Assembly: GCA_030147505.1 (NCBI GenBank)
Contig: JASBVG010000089.1
Coordinates: forward strand, 1-64,000
Reading direction: 5' to 3'
Source: Tardiphaga sp.
GTDB lineage: Bacteria > Pseudomonadota > Alphaproteobacteria > Rhizobiales > Xanthobacteraceae
DNA: 64,000 nucleotides
The notes beneath the pieces are model-generated. The model worked only from the letters and a program-made list of their open reading frames with translations. It made no database searches and had not been told where the DNA came from. Numbering within the stretch: position 1 is the first letter of the stretch; each line of letters starts with the position of its first letter. A program made the translations under genes and the position numbers. Positions 1 to 7,591 of the stretch are shown here, in pieces.

Positions 1-12
1 ATGGAGGGCAAC

Positions 13-141
13 ATGGCTAAGAAGGCAGTGAAGAAAGTCGCCAAGGCGAAGAAGACCGTGAAGAAGGCTGCGAAGACCGCAGTCAAGAAGACCGCCAAGA
101 AGACCAAGAAGGTCGCGAAGAAGGCCGCCAAGAAGAAGTAA
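13..141 (+). CDS. Histone H1-like lysine/alanine-rich protein
   Basis: A 42-residue protein made almost only of Lys, Ala, Val and Thr, in repeats of the AKK/VKK/AAKK type, like the basic C-terminal tail of histone H1 and the bacterial Hc1-like proteins. Such proteins bind DNA without sequence specificity and compact the nucleoid; that role here is by family analogy. The start chosen is the second in-frame ATG, because GGAGG at 3-7 sits five bases before it. The frame stays open to the window edge through an ATG at position 1, so a longer form cannot be excluded. There is no globular domain, so the exact family is uncertain. Confidence 0.75.
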   Translation: MAKKAVKKVAKAKKTVKKAAKTAVKKTAKKTKKVAKKAAKKK

Positions 142-847
142 TTTCTTCTTTCCGGAATACGCCGGCAGCGATGCCGGCGCCGTCACGAGAGCGATAGCTC
201 TGGTCGACGGAAGAGGGTGTCGGCGAGACATCAGGTCGAACGGCTGGATCGGAAACGCGGAAGGCTTCGGCACACGCGCTGCGGTCCGGCAGAGATGCCG
301 GTCATGCAGTGATTGGCGTTTTTCTACGGAGCGGATCCTTGATCCGCCATCGCGGGCATGATGCCGGCGAGACATGATCCTGACGTGTTGCCGACGCCCT
401 CGTCTTGCTCCGCCGGTGCGGTCGATCCCCGGCGATGATGTATGTCTCTCATTTCCAGATTTGAGCTGTGCCGTAGGGCGGATTAGCGAAGCGTACTCCG
501 CTGGCCGATTTCGTCGTTGAAACTCCGTGGCGCATTACGGCTCCGCCTAATCCGCCCTACGGCCACGCCTGTCTCTGCGATGGTTACGCGATCGCCAACC
601 GGCAAGGTAAACCGAAATTCGCGGAAATGCAGAAAACCCGCATGAATGCTGGGTCTTTGACGGTGAAACGGTAGCTGCGGGGTAGCCGTATTCAGAAACC
701 GTTCATCGCGATACTTAAACTGCCATTCAAATTTGATCGGTCATGATCGCCTCAACACGCCGGACCAACCGGCGGTTGGGAAGACGTCAAGTAACGGACA
801 GGAGCCGCGCTCGGTTGGGGCGGCAAACACAAGAAAAGGAATGACCG
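142..847. other. Intergenic region with one long palindromic repeat
   Basis: About 700 bases without a convincing gene. It contains a hairpin at 161-178 (GCCGGCA, loop GCGA, TGCCGGC) just after the histone-like gene, which may end its transcript although no T tract follows. It also contains the palindromic repeat at 470-563. The short open frames here have no ribosome binding site and no protein-like composition. Confidence 0.5.
470..563. repeat. Palindromic intergenic repeat (GTAGGGCGGATTAG type)
   Basis: The arms GCCGTAGGGCGGATTAG (470-486) and its exact complement (547-563) flank about 60 bases. This is the shape of the dispersed, non-coding palindromic repeats of Bradyrhizobium relatives. 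I recognise the arm as a recurrent genomic repeat, but I see only one copy in this window. Confidence 0.7.
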
Positions 848-1117
848 ATGTTTCAGGGACAGATCGATTTCGGGGCGGCAACGCCTGTCACGGAGACCGC
901 GATCCAGGACGTATTGTTCGAGCGCGGGATGTACTGGTCGAGCGGCCGCGCCGGGATCGTTGATCTCGTCGCCGCGCACAAGTGGTTCAATCTCGCCGCG
1001 CTCAAGGGGCGGGTCGATGCCGTTCCGATGCGCCGCGAAGTCGCCGACATGATGTCGGACGTCGAGATCGCCGCCGCGCAGCGCGATGCCCGCGCCTGGA
1101 TGACGACCGCACATTAA
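848..1117 (+). CDS. Small Sel1-repeat-like protein
   Basis: An 89-residue protein with no signal peptide. Residues around 25-60 carry the pattern of a single Sel1-type helical repeat: a GR...IVDLVAAHKWFNLAA stretch followed by a charged helix. Sel1 repeats are protein-interaction modules, but with one repeat the function cannot be predicted. An AAAAGGA stretch lies about seven bases before the ATG and supports the start. The gene stands alone, convergent with the small secreted protein gene on the other strand. Confidence is good that it is a gene and low on its function. Confidence 0.65.
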   Translation: MFQGQIDFGAATPVTETAIQDVLFERGMYWSSGRAGIVDLVAAHKWFNLAALKGRVDAVPMRREVADMMSDVEIAAAQRDARAWMTTAH

Positions 1118-1139
1118 TCCTCTGCCGAGCCCCTGTTGC

Positions 1140-1397
1140 TCACGGCCGTGACGACCCCGGCTTGTCGAACGCCGCCTTGCAGCCGCTGCTCAGATTGGCC
1201 TTCTGCTTGCGCATGCAGGCGGTGACTTCCTCGACATTCGGGATGGCCGAACTGCACAGCCGGAAGGCATCGCCGGTACACAGCCGCCGCTGTTCGGCGC
1301 TGTAGGTCTGCGCGTCGGCGAGGGCTGTCGTCGCTGCCACCATGAGGGTGGCGAGCAGAGCGATCCGTCCCATGGTCCTGTTGGCTTGTGCTAGCAC
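1140..1397 (-). CDS. Small secreted cysteine-containing protein
   Basis: Up to 85 residues. The N-terminus is a signal peptide (hydrophobic ALLATLMVAATTALA, likely cut after ALADA), followed by a mature part of about 55 residues with four cysteines (LCTGDAFRLC, ACMRKQ, SSGCK). The cysteines suggest two disulphides in the periplasm. This matches a widespread Bradyrhizobium-type family of short exported proteins of unknown function. Two starts are possible: a GTG at 1397 after GGGAAGAG, or an ATG at 1373 after AGGA. The second gives a more usual signal peptide length. Confidence 0.6.
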   Translation of the reverse strand: MLAQANRTMGRIALLATLMVAATTALADAQTYSAEQRRLCTGDAFRLCSSAIPNVEEVTACMRKQKANLSSGCKAAFDKPGSSRP

Positions 1398-1666
1398 GAT
1401 ACTCTTCCCGGTCCGTGATGTTCACATCCGGTCGTCGCAGCCTGGAGAAATCGGGTTCGGCGCGGCCTCCATATTTTCCGCAGTTCGCCACGGGCCATGA
1501 TGATGTTCGGGGAGGCCATGTCGAAATGCAATGCGGCTCTATCGTACCGCACTGCGTCACGGCCTTGTGACGCTGGTCTCGCTTGTATCGGGCGGCGCTC
1601 TCCCGATGTCTGTTGCGTTACTTCCGCACAGAGACCGGTCGGTCTCTGCAACACAGGGACACCATC

Positions 1667-1948
1667 ATGTCGATCAAGACCCGTTCGCTGAGCGTCGCTG
1701 CGCTCGCGCTATTGGCCGCAACTACCGTTGTCACCGTCGAACCGGCACGCGCGAAGCCTCTCGCGCCGACGCACGCAGACAATGCGGTTACAGATTTGAG
1801 TGCCGCGCGTCGCCATCACCGCGTCCAGCGCAGCACGGTACGTGATGCGTATGGCTCTTATGTCGTGGACGAAGCCGCCAGGGGCGCGCCATCGCCGCTG
1901 CCTTACGGTTATGGCGTCGGCGACAACTCGCGCAATCAGACCTGGTAA
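1667..1948 (+). CDS. Small secreted protein, unknown function
   Basis: A 93-residue protein. The ATG at 1667 was chosen because AGGGAC precedes it and because it places a normal signal peptide at the very N-terminus (MSIKTRSLSV, then a hydrophobic core, ending near ARA). The mature part of about 60 residues is basic at first (RRHHRVQR) and rich in Gly, Pro and Tyr at the end (PYGYGVGDN). It contains no cysteine and no domain I recognise. It is probably periplasmic. Confidence 0.55.
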   Translation: MSIKTRSLSVAALALLAATTVVTVEPARAKPLAPTHADNAVTDLSAARRHHRVQRSTVRDAYGSYVVDEAARGAPSPLPYGYGVGDNSRNQTW

Positions 1949-2116
1949 CAGGACGAGTCCGCAAGGCAGTGCGTGGCCTAGACGCGTACTGCGGTCGGCA
2001 GATGCACGGTAACGTCGCGATCACGTCAGTTGAAACAGCCATGGCCGCCATCGCGATGAGACAGGGGCGCATGATCGGTGCCAGGCGCGCTCGGCGCGAC
2101 GGCGCAGCCTTTCATG

Positions 2117-2752
2117 TCACTTCTTGCGAGCGACGATATAAGGACGATTGTCGTCGCCCTTCGTTGCGTGGTTTTCAATAGCGAGAATGTCGAAATCCGC
2201 GGCAGCTATCTGCCGGCTGAGATCCATTGCCCGAAAGACACCTGCATAGGGGGCTTTGCCGATTGCGCGCATGGCGGGCAACGCGAGCCGGATGAGGGGA
2301 TTCATATCTCCGACGCAGGGTGTCTTGGAAATGAACAAGCCATCCGCTGCAAGCAAGGCGTGGACGCGGAGCAGCGTACCGGATAGGTCCCGCACCAGAT
2401 GGAGATAGTTGAATCCGAGGATGGCGTTAAACTGTGCCGCGTCGGGTGTGAGCGCTTCTACGGACGCGGTGCGGAAAGCAAGGACCGGGATCGGATCAGC
2501 GGCGTGCTTCTCATTCGCAATCGCGATCATTCCAACGGAAATGTCTGTCGCAAGGTAGTCCTGAACGTCGTGGGCGAGCCGGAGGGCTGTTGTCCCTGTC
2601 CCGCAGCCCAGCTCCAGCACCCTGTCACCTGATCTCAACAGGGCTCGGGTGCGATCCAGCGTGCGCTCATATGCAGCCTGATCTGTGATCGCGCTTTGCG
2701 CGTACTTCCGTGACGCCCGGTCCCAGAAGCCGGCATCGTTCGCTTGGCTCAA
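2117..2752 (-). CDS. Class I SAM-dependent methyltransferase
   Basis: A 211-residue protein with the Rossmann-type methyltransferase signature. Motif I is VLELGCGTGTTAL near residues 44-56, the acidic end of strand 2 is in YLATDIS, and there is a post-motif FNAILGFNYLHL segment where the catalytic region of the UbiE/Methyltransf_11 families lies. The N-terminal FWDRASRKYAQ helix is common in this group. The substrate cannot be told from sequence. This is the last chromosomal gene before the left end of the integrated element, and its start is only about 110 bases from attL. Confidence 0.85.
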   Translation of the reverse strand: MSQANDAGFWDRASRKYAQSAITDQAAYERTLDRTRALLRSGDRVLELGCGTGTTALRLAHDVQDYLATDISVGMIAIANEKHAADPIPVLAFRTASVEALTPDAAQFNAILGFNYLHLVRDLSGTLLRVHALLAADGLFISKTPCVGDMNPLIRLALPAMRAIGKAPYAGVFRAMDLSRQIAAADFDILAIENHATKGDDNRPYIVARKK

Positions 2753-2861
2753 GATGATGCTCCTCAGATCGCGATCTCGCGACAGTCAGCATTCTGTCAT
2801 CGCCAAGCGATCTCCGCTCAAGTGAAGCAAAGGGCAGAAATTTATACGGGGAAGGCTAGTT

Positions 2862-2875
2862 TGGCGGAGCCGGAG
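2862..2875. other. attL, left attachment site
   Basis: TGGCGGAGCCGGAG, identical to 26628-26641, which is the 3' end of tRNA-Ser(GCT) including the encoded CCA (read on the minus strand). This is the expected trace of integrase-mediated insertion into a tRNA 3' end. Identity stops after 14 bases on both sides. Confidence 0.8.
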
Positions 2876-2926
2876 TCTTCCTAACGCCATTGATTTCAAA
2901 AGAGAAGTTTTGATATTAGCGGATTG

Positions 2927-2970
2927 ACCCACGGTTCAACCCACGGCGATTTTGGCATCGATACCCACGG
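2927..2970. repeat. Three phased ACCCACGG direct repeats beside attL
   Basis: Exact copies of ACCCACGG start at 2927, 2939 and 2963, so the steps are 12 and 24 bases, keeping one face of the helix. They lie 50-110 bases inside attL, where arm-type integrase or excisionase sites are usually found. Their role as binding sites is inferred. Confidence 0.45.
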
Positions 2971-3091
2971 GTTGAAAGCGCAGCCTTAGCCGTTTGGGCC
3001 TGTCCGATAAATTGACGGAAAAGACCAGCCGCCCGTATTCATAGATCATCTGCACGGGCTGCCGCTGTTCTTCCGTGTAGATCGACCAGTT
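2936..3091 (-). pseudogene. Possible gene fragment, about 51 codons
   Basis: On the minus strand a frame stays open from a TAG just above 3091 to a TGA at 2936-2938. It reads like real protein (for example YEYGRLVFSVNLSDRP and RLRLRFQPVG). There is no ribosome binding site, and the only ATG lies inside. It could be the 3' remnant of a gene cut by an earlier rearrangement near the element's end. I do not recognise the family. Confidence 0.3.
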
Positions 3092-3108
3092 CTACCTCAA
3101 CCGGCCGT

Positions 3109-3384
3109 ATGGCCCTCATCAGCCGCCACCAATCCGCGCAAAGCAGTTTGCGCAGAAGGAGCCTTGCTTTGTCAATTTCCGCCCAACCGGTCGAGAGCCC
3201 GACCGACGACCGCCTCCTGAAAGTCGAAGAGGTGCTCGATATCCTCCAAATCGGCCGGACGTGGCTCTACAGCCCTGCAGGCCGCGCCATGGTGGGTCCG
3301 GGCCTCACGTTAGGCCGCAGCCGCCGATATCGCCGCAGCGTTGTCTTAGACGCTCTCCGTCGCTCTGGCGGTGTCGCACAATGA
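3109..3384 (+). CDS. AlpA/excisionase-like helix-turn-helix protein
   Basis: A 91-residue protein. Residues from about 33 on (DRLLKVEEVLDILQIGRTWLYS ... SRRYRRSVVLDALRR) have the layout of AlpA and MerR-type excisionase domains: a helix, the turn at IGRTWLY, and a basic wing ending in a short helix. Such proteins direct prophage excision or activate integrase expression. Its position just inside attL, with phased repeats upstream, fits an excisionase role. The first 30 residues are poorly conserved in style, so translation may begin later, for example at the TTG near 3172. The stop overlaps the next possible gene by ATGA. Confidence 0.65.
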   Translation: MALISRHQSAQSSLRRRSLALSISAQPVESPTDDRLLKVEEVLDILQIGRTWLYSPAGRAMVGPGLTLGRSRRYRRSVVLDALRRSGGVAQ

Positions 3385-3587
3385 GCCCGACCAACGTTCA
3401 GCGCCTGGCGGGCCTTATCCGCACATTCGTTGCTGGCGACACAATGCCCGACACGATCCCGGTGGGGCTCGGGCTTCTCCAAGCCGGTCGTCGAATGGCT
3501 TGCAGGCCTTCAGACGGACCGGCGGCCGTTCGACGGCCACGAGGCGAGCTTGATCGGCCTTCAGACCTCGCCGCCGCTTGTCAGTGA
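3381..3587 (+). CDS. Hypothetical small element protein
   Basis: 68 residues beginning MSPTNVQRLAGLIRTF. The ATG overlaps the stop of the upstream AlpA-like gene (ATGA), which suggests translational coupling. The first 35 residues look like protein, but the rest is Arg/Pro/Ala-rich as expected of an out-of-frame reading. An overlapping frame at 3430-3795 is open longer, so a frameshift in a once-longer gene is possible. Function unknown. Confidence 0.3.
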   Translation: MSPTNVQRLAGLIRTFVAGDTMPDTIPVGLGLLQAGRRMACRPSDGPAAVRRPRGELDRPSDLAAACQ

Positions 3588-3864
3588 AGTCGCGCTCAGC
3601 CTGCGAGGGCGGATTATGCAATCTGGATTGCAGGTAGCCTCTGCAAGCCGCAAGGCGCCTCCCGCCGCAGGTAATGGGCCGGCTTCGGACGGCCGTGCCA
3701 CAGTCGTGGAAACCGTCAGCACCTCACGTCCGCACATACCGCTTGCCGGCTCCGCTGAGGTTCCGTCGCCCGAGGCGTCAGTCCGTTCGCGATAACCCCA
3801 CTGTCACGCACCAAGCGCGCGCCCTGCGGCGCCCGCTTGTCCCTCAACGTTCCGAGAACCACTC
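3588..3864. other. Non-coding or degenerate stretch before the replication genes
   Basis: No convincing gene. The open frame 3430-3795 runs through it, but it has no ribosome binding site and a biased Ser/Pro/Ala composition. The promoter for the two-gene replication operon that follows probably lies here; I cannot identify it with confidence. Confidence 0.3.
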
Positions 3865-4899
3865 ATGACATACGACACGGATCGGCTCGACACCGATGCG
3901 ACTGAATTTCTGCGTGCGAAGGGTATCGACGACCAAGGCGAGGATCAGGTGATCGACCCCGTCACAGGCAACCGCTGCAAGCGCCCGCGCCGCGATGCCT
4001 TCACCGCGGGGAAGTGCCTGGCGGAAGGCGACTTAACCACGGATTGGATGGGGCACGCCGCGTTCAACGAGGGCGTGTTCCGGCACGAGATGATGAGCCG
4101 CCCCATTGAAGCCGAACTGTACGAGCGGAAGAAATGGGAGGACAAGCTGAAGCATGCGGCCGTTCACGCATATCTAACCGACATCGCGACAGCGCCCGAC
4201 CCTTCACAGCTAGCGGAAAGTGCCGAGCACGGGAAACGGTTGCTCGCTACGGCGCTGAGCCCGCTAGAGCGGGACGTGCTTGCAGCCACCGTTTACATGC
4301 ATCTCGCGACGTTCCGGTCAGCCACCCGCGTTGAGTGGCTCAAGGCCGCGATGGGCTGCAGTAGCGATGCTACCGTTTACGACGCTATCCGCCGCGGCAA
4401 TGAGGTGCTCCGCAATACGATCATCGCTATTGGGGGCGAGCTGCCGTCAACCAAAGGGAAGTCCGTGCGACGTGCTCGTATCGAATTGCGCATCGCCACG
4501 AAAGGCTCTCAATACGACACGGACGAATGGCGCGCTGCAATCGACCGTATGCCCGCCAGCCTGCAGTTCGACTTGGTGCACGCCCTTGCACGTCAAATCG
4601 TCGGAGCGGGCCTAGAGGCGGCGCGTTCAGCGGACGCGAAGCTTAAGATGATGCCGCATCGGGTTCTCAACGCATTGGACGAGCTTGGCCTAAATACGCT
4701 TTCCGTGCGTGAAGCGCTCGGCACCATGAGCGAAGCGGAGCGGGATGCTTGGGTGGCAGAGACATACGCCAAGGCGCTACGTCTCAGATTTCTCGGCACT
4801 CCCACAGAGCGGGCGGCGATGCGTGAGCGTTTGAAAGATGAGCTGCTCGAAAAACACGTCAAAGACTTCCTAGCGTTGTCACGAAAGAAAGCAGCCTGA
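3865..4899 (+). CDS. Hypothetical element protein upstream of the primase-helicase
   Basis: A 344-residue soluble protein rich in charged helices, with no membrane segment or motif that I recognise. The middle (about 130-200) reads like a helical DNA-binding region (LSPLERDVLAATVYMHLATF, SDATVYDAIRRGNEVLRNTI). The C-terminus is Lys/Arg-rich. Its TGA overlaps the ATG of the primase-helicase (TGATG), so the two are cotranscribed and probably coupled. A role in replication initiation or its control is inferred from this coupling alone. Confidence 0.6.
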   Translation: MTYDTDRLDTDATEFLRAKGIDDQGEDQVIDPVTGNRCKRPRRDAFTAGKCLAEGDLTTDWMGHAAFNEGVFRHEMMSRPIEAELYERKKWEDKLKHAAVHAYLTDIATAPDPSQLAESAEHGKRLLATALSPLERDVLAATVYMHLATFRSATRVEWLKAAMGCSSDATVYDAIRRGNEVLRNTIIAIGGELPSTKGKSVRRARIELRIATKGSQYDTDEWRAAIDRMPASLQFDLVHALARQIVGAGLEAARSADAKLKMMPHRVLNALDELGLNTLSVREALGTMSEAERDAWVAETYAKALRLRFLGTPTERAAMRERLKDELLEKHVKDFLALSRKKAA

Positions 4900-7088
4900 T
4901 GCTTGCAGTCGATAACACCAACGTCCGCCGCCAGTCGAACAAAAAGAACGCCATCCAATTTGCCGCGGTCGGGCTCGCTGTGTTTGTCAGCGACGGCAAG
5001 GTCCCGCTAATCCCGCGTTACAATAAGCTAGATACGGACCTTACGCGGGAAGATGTTGAGCAGGCGGTTGCCGACTATATGGAAAAGTATGACGGGCAAG
5101 AGCCGGTCCATGTGGGGGCAACGAAAGACATCAATGTCATCAAGCGCATGTTTCGTCGCTTCCCTGATGCCGTACCGTCGATTGCGTGCGGTCCTTCGCG
5201 CCTTTGCGTCTTGGATGCCGACAGTAAGGACAACGGTCCCGAGCTGCTTGGCGCGCTGTTCGACGAGCACGGCGGCGTGCCGGCTGGCGTGCCTGTCATC
5301 CCGACACAATCAGGCGGCCAGCATCTCGTCTTCGCCGATCCTGACGGCGCCTTCACCAACAAAGCCGGCCTGCTCAAAAAGAACTATGGCACCGACGTGC
5401 GCGGCACGGGTGGGCAGTTTGTCGGACCGGGGTCAATCCGTGAGGACGGGAAGACTTACGGCACGAACACCGACAAGTTCAACTTCCTGCGCGCGGTGAA
5501 TGCCAAGGCCATCCCGACGCTGCCGGGATTTATCGCTGACAAGATCGGGCAGTCTGACCGCAGCGACGAGACCGTAACGCACATTCGCGAGCGGGAAGTC
5601 GTTCAGGCTCTCCGCGATGCCGATCACGAGGCCGCGTTGGCTCAGTTCGATCCGACGCTCGGGCAATATGACGTTGAGGCCTTGAAGCTCGCGAACGCTG
5701 ACTTCGCTGCACTGTACGACGAACCGTCCGCAGACTGCTCTACAAACCGCTTCCTGGCAGCTCGGCACATCATGACCGAATGGCCGGACATGCCGGCTGC
5801 GGCGCTCGCTGCGTTCTTCGGCGAGTGGGCAGGCGCGGGAACGTACACCGACGACAAGCCGTCCGCGGGCGAATACGACGACCGCCAGATTGCACGTGAA
5901 TGGTTGAAGAACCAAGGCCTGAGCAAGCCGTCCACGGGCGAGGCATTCGGTGCGGTTCGCGACGAGGACGAAATCGGACCGGCCGATGAGGGGCAGGGGC
6001 TAGCGTTCGAGTGGGAGTCGGACGTGGCGGCCAACGCGACCTTGCCCGATTGGCTGGTGAATGGCGTTGTGGAGACAGAGACGCTTTGCTTTTTCTACGG
6101 CACCCCGAATGCCGGCAAATCGCTAGCGCTGCTCAGCCTGCTTTACCATGTAGCGGCCGGTTGGTCGTGGCACGGCCGCGCCGTCAAGCAGGGATGTGTG
6201 CTGTATATTTCGGTCGAAGGCCCCAATGGGACGGCTCGGCGCGCGAAGGCGTGGCGCGCCTTCCATAACGTGGCAGAGGCTGACCGGCTGCCGATGGCGT
6301 TTGTTCGGCATCCAATCGACCTCTTCGGCAATAAACGGGCCGCGAAGGCGATCATTCGCGCTGTCGCTCGTTTGGAGGCGATTACCGGCCTGCCGTGTCG
6401 CGCTGTCGCTGTCGATACTGTGAACGCAGTCACGCCTGGCATGGATGAGAATAGCCCGCAGGATTGGAAGGCGTTTCTCGACAACTTGCGTCTCATCTCG
6501 AAGCGAACGAAGGCGTCGGTCCTGGCGGTCCACCATACGGGTAAGGACGAGAGCCGCGGCATGAGGGGATCAAACTCGTCTCTTGCGAGCGCAGACACGA
6601 CAATTCTGGTCAGCGACAAGGTCGTAACCACAGTCAAGATGCGTGACGGAGTCAGGGGGCAACGTTTCCCGTTCGAGATTAAAGAACTCAAGCTCTGGAC
6701 GGATGACGAGGGGCAGCCAGTCGGGGCGCCGGTAGCCGTTGAGAAAAAAGCCGGGGCGGCGCTCGGCCCCGTCGATGAGAGCGAGGACCAGGATGACGTT
6801 GCCAAGCTGACACCGCCGGATACGCCCGCAGATCGCCAGCGGGCCGTTTTGAGAGTGGTCACTGAGCATGCGGAGGGCATCGCCGCACAAACGGGCGATA
6901 GGCCCTCTCAGATCGGCCTGTCGCGGAGCGATGTCTTTCGGCTGCTCAATATCGACCGGAAGCGCTCGGGGCTCGCTGAGTACGGGGAGGCCACTGTGGC
7001 GAACCGGCTTTTGGACAAGGTTATCGATGCTGGCGGGATAGTCAGAGACGGGACCGGCAGGGCGACGGTGTACCGGCTTGCAGGCTGA
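4899..7088 (+). CDS. Bifunctional PrimPol primase / RepA-type helicase
   Basis: A 729-residue replication protein. The N-terminal third is a primase-polymerase (PrimPol/AEP) domain: catalytic acidic pair in CVLDADSKDN near 102-111 and the H-containing strand GGQHLVFADP near 137-146. The second half is a RecA/RepA-type ATPase: Walker A GTPNAGKS near 400, Walker B-like RAVAVDTVN near 501, and AVHHTGKDESRGMRGS near 543. A winged-helix-like C-terminus (LSRSDVFRLLNID, VANRLLDKVIDAGGI) may bind origin DNA. P4-like satellites and some temperate phages encode such fusions to start their own replication. A strong terminator and CGTGCG repeats follow directly. Confidence 0.88.
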   Translation: MLAVDNTNVRRQSNKKNAIQFAAVGLAVFVSDGKVPLIPRYNKLDTDLTREDVEQAVADYMEKYDGQEPVHVGATKDINVIKRMFRRFPDAVPSIACGPSRLCVLDADSKDNGPELLGALFDEHGGVPAGVPVIPTQSGGQHLVFADPDGAFTNKAGLLKKNYGTDVRGTGGQFVGPGSIREDGKTYGTNTDKFNFLRAVNAKAIPTLPGFIADKIGQSDRSDETVTHIREREVVQALRDADHEAALAQFDPTLGQYDVEALKLANADFAALYDEPSADCSTNRFLAARHIMTEWPDMPAAALAAFFGEWAGAGTYTDDKPSAGEYDDRQIAREWLKNQGLSKPSTGEAFGAVRDEDEIGPADEGQGLAFEWESDVAANATLPDWLVNGVVETETLCFFYGTPNAGKSLALLSLLYHVAAGWSWHGRAVKQGCVLYISVEGPNGTARRAKAWRAFHNVAEADRLPMAFVRHPIDLFGNKRAAKAIIRAVARLEAITGLPCRAVAVDTVNAVTPGMDENSPQDWKAFLDNLRLISKRTKASVLAVHHTGKDESRGMRGSNSSLASADTTILVSDKVVTTVKMRDGVRGQRFPFEIKELKLWTDDEGQPVGAPVAVEKKAGAALGPVDESEDQDDVAKLTPPDTPADRQRAVLRVVTEHAEGIAAQTGDRPSQIGLSRSDVFRLLNIDRKRSGLAEYGEATVANRLLDKVIDAGGIVRDGTGRATVYRLAG

Positions 7089-7115
7089 GAGGCCTTGAAG
7101 GGTCATAGGGGGAGG

Positions 7116-7146
7116 GGGCGGCCGACGAAAATCGGTCGTCCTTTTT
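7116..7146 (+). terminator. Rho-independent terminator of the replication operon
   Basis: The stem GGGCGGCCGA (7116-7125) pairs with TCGGTCGTCC (7132-7141), ten pairs with two G-U, followed by five T residues. It lies 28 bases after the primase-helicase stop. Confidence 0.8.
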
Positions 7147-7174
7147 GCGTTTTGGGCTGAAGGCTTTCAGGCTT

Positions 7175-7267
7175 TCAGTAGCCGAGCAGCGTCCTGATGG
7201 CGACGGCATAGCTCGCAAAGCCGCAAATCGCAGTGACGCTGAGGCCGATGGCGAGTGCATATCGCAT
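7175..7267 (-). CDS. Possible 30-residue membrane peptide
   Basis: The sequence MRYALAIGLSVTAICGFASY and its continuation form a single plausible transmembrane helix. No clear ribosome binding site precedes it, and the frame extends upstream into the CGTGCG repeat region, which is unlikely to code. It could be a small holin-like or regulatory peptide, or chance. Confidence 0.22.
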   Translation of the reverse strand: MRYALAIGLSVTAICGFASYAVAIRTLLGY

Positions 7268-7342
7268 TGGCGTGAGGCTAGCCCACAATGCGGCGACATC
7301 GAGTCTGACAGTCGTTTGCCCGTCCCTTGCGCAACGAAATTT

Positions 7343-7497
7343 ACGTGCGATTTGCGTGCGCACGAAACGACCGCACGAAAGCGCACGGTGGTCCGCACGC
7401 AAATTCGCACGGTCAGCGCACGTAAATCGCAGGGTGAAATACTCGGGAAAACAGTAGCTTAGTTTCTACGTGCGGTTGCGTGCGCTTTCGTGCGGTC
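7343..7497. repeat. Clustered CGTGCG hexamers, possible replication origin or operator array
   Basis: The region 7343-7422 holds about seven copies of CGTGCG or its complement at steps of roughly 10-13 bases; a second cluster at 7468-7495 has three copies at exact 10-base steps. They lie in the non-coding gap after the primase-helicase. A 19-20 base segment (GCGCACGAAACGACCGCACG, 7358-7377) recurs with one base missing at 20171-20189. Helically phased short repeats next to a replication gene are typical of iteron origins; the same layout could be an operator. Neither role is proven. Confidence 0.5.
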
Positions 7498-7591
7498 TTA
7501 AAACCCACTTTCATGCGCTGTCTTCTCCCCCTTAAGGGGAGAAGCGCAAGGGCGATGAATCGAGCGATTAGTTGGTACTGCCGGAGACACG

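Noticed and set aside
3430..3795. 121-residue open frame as a gene
   Set aside because: No ribosome site and a Ser/Pro/Ala-rich end; retained only as a note because a frameshifted older gene is possible.
7343..7497. CRISPR array
   Set aside because: The repeated unit is only six bases with 4-7 base gaps; there are no spacers of CRISPR length and no cas genes.
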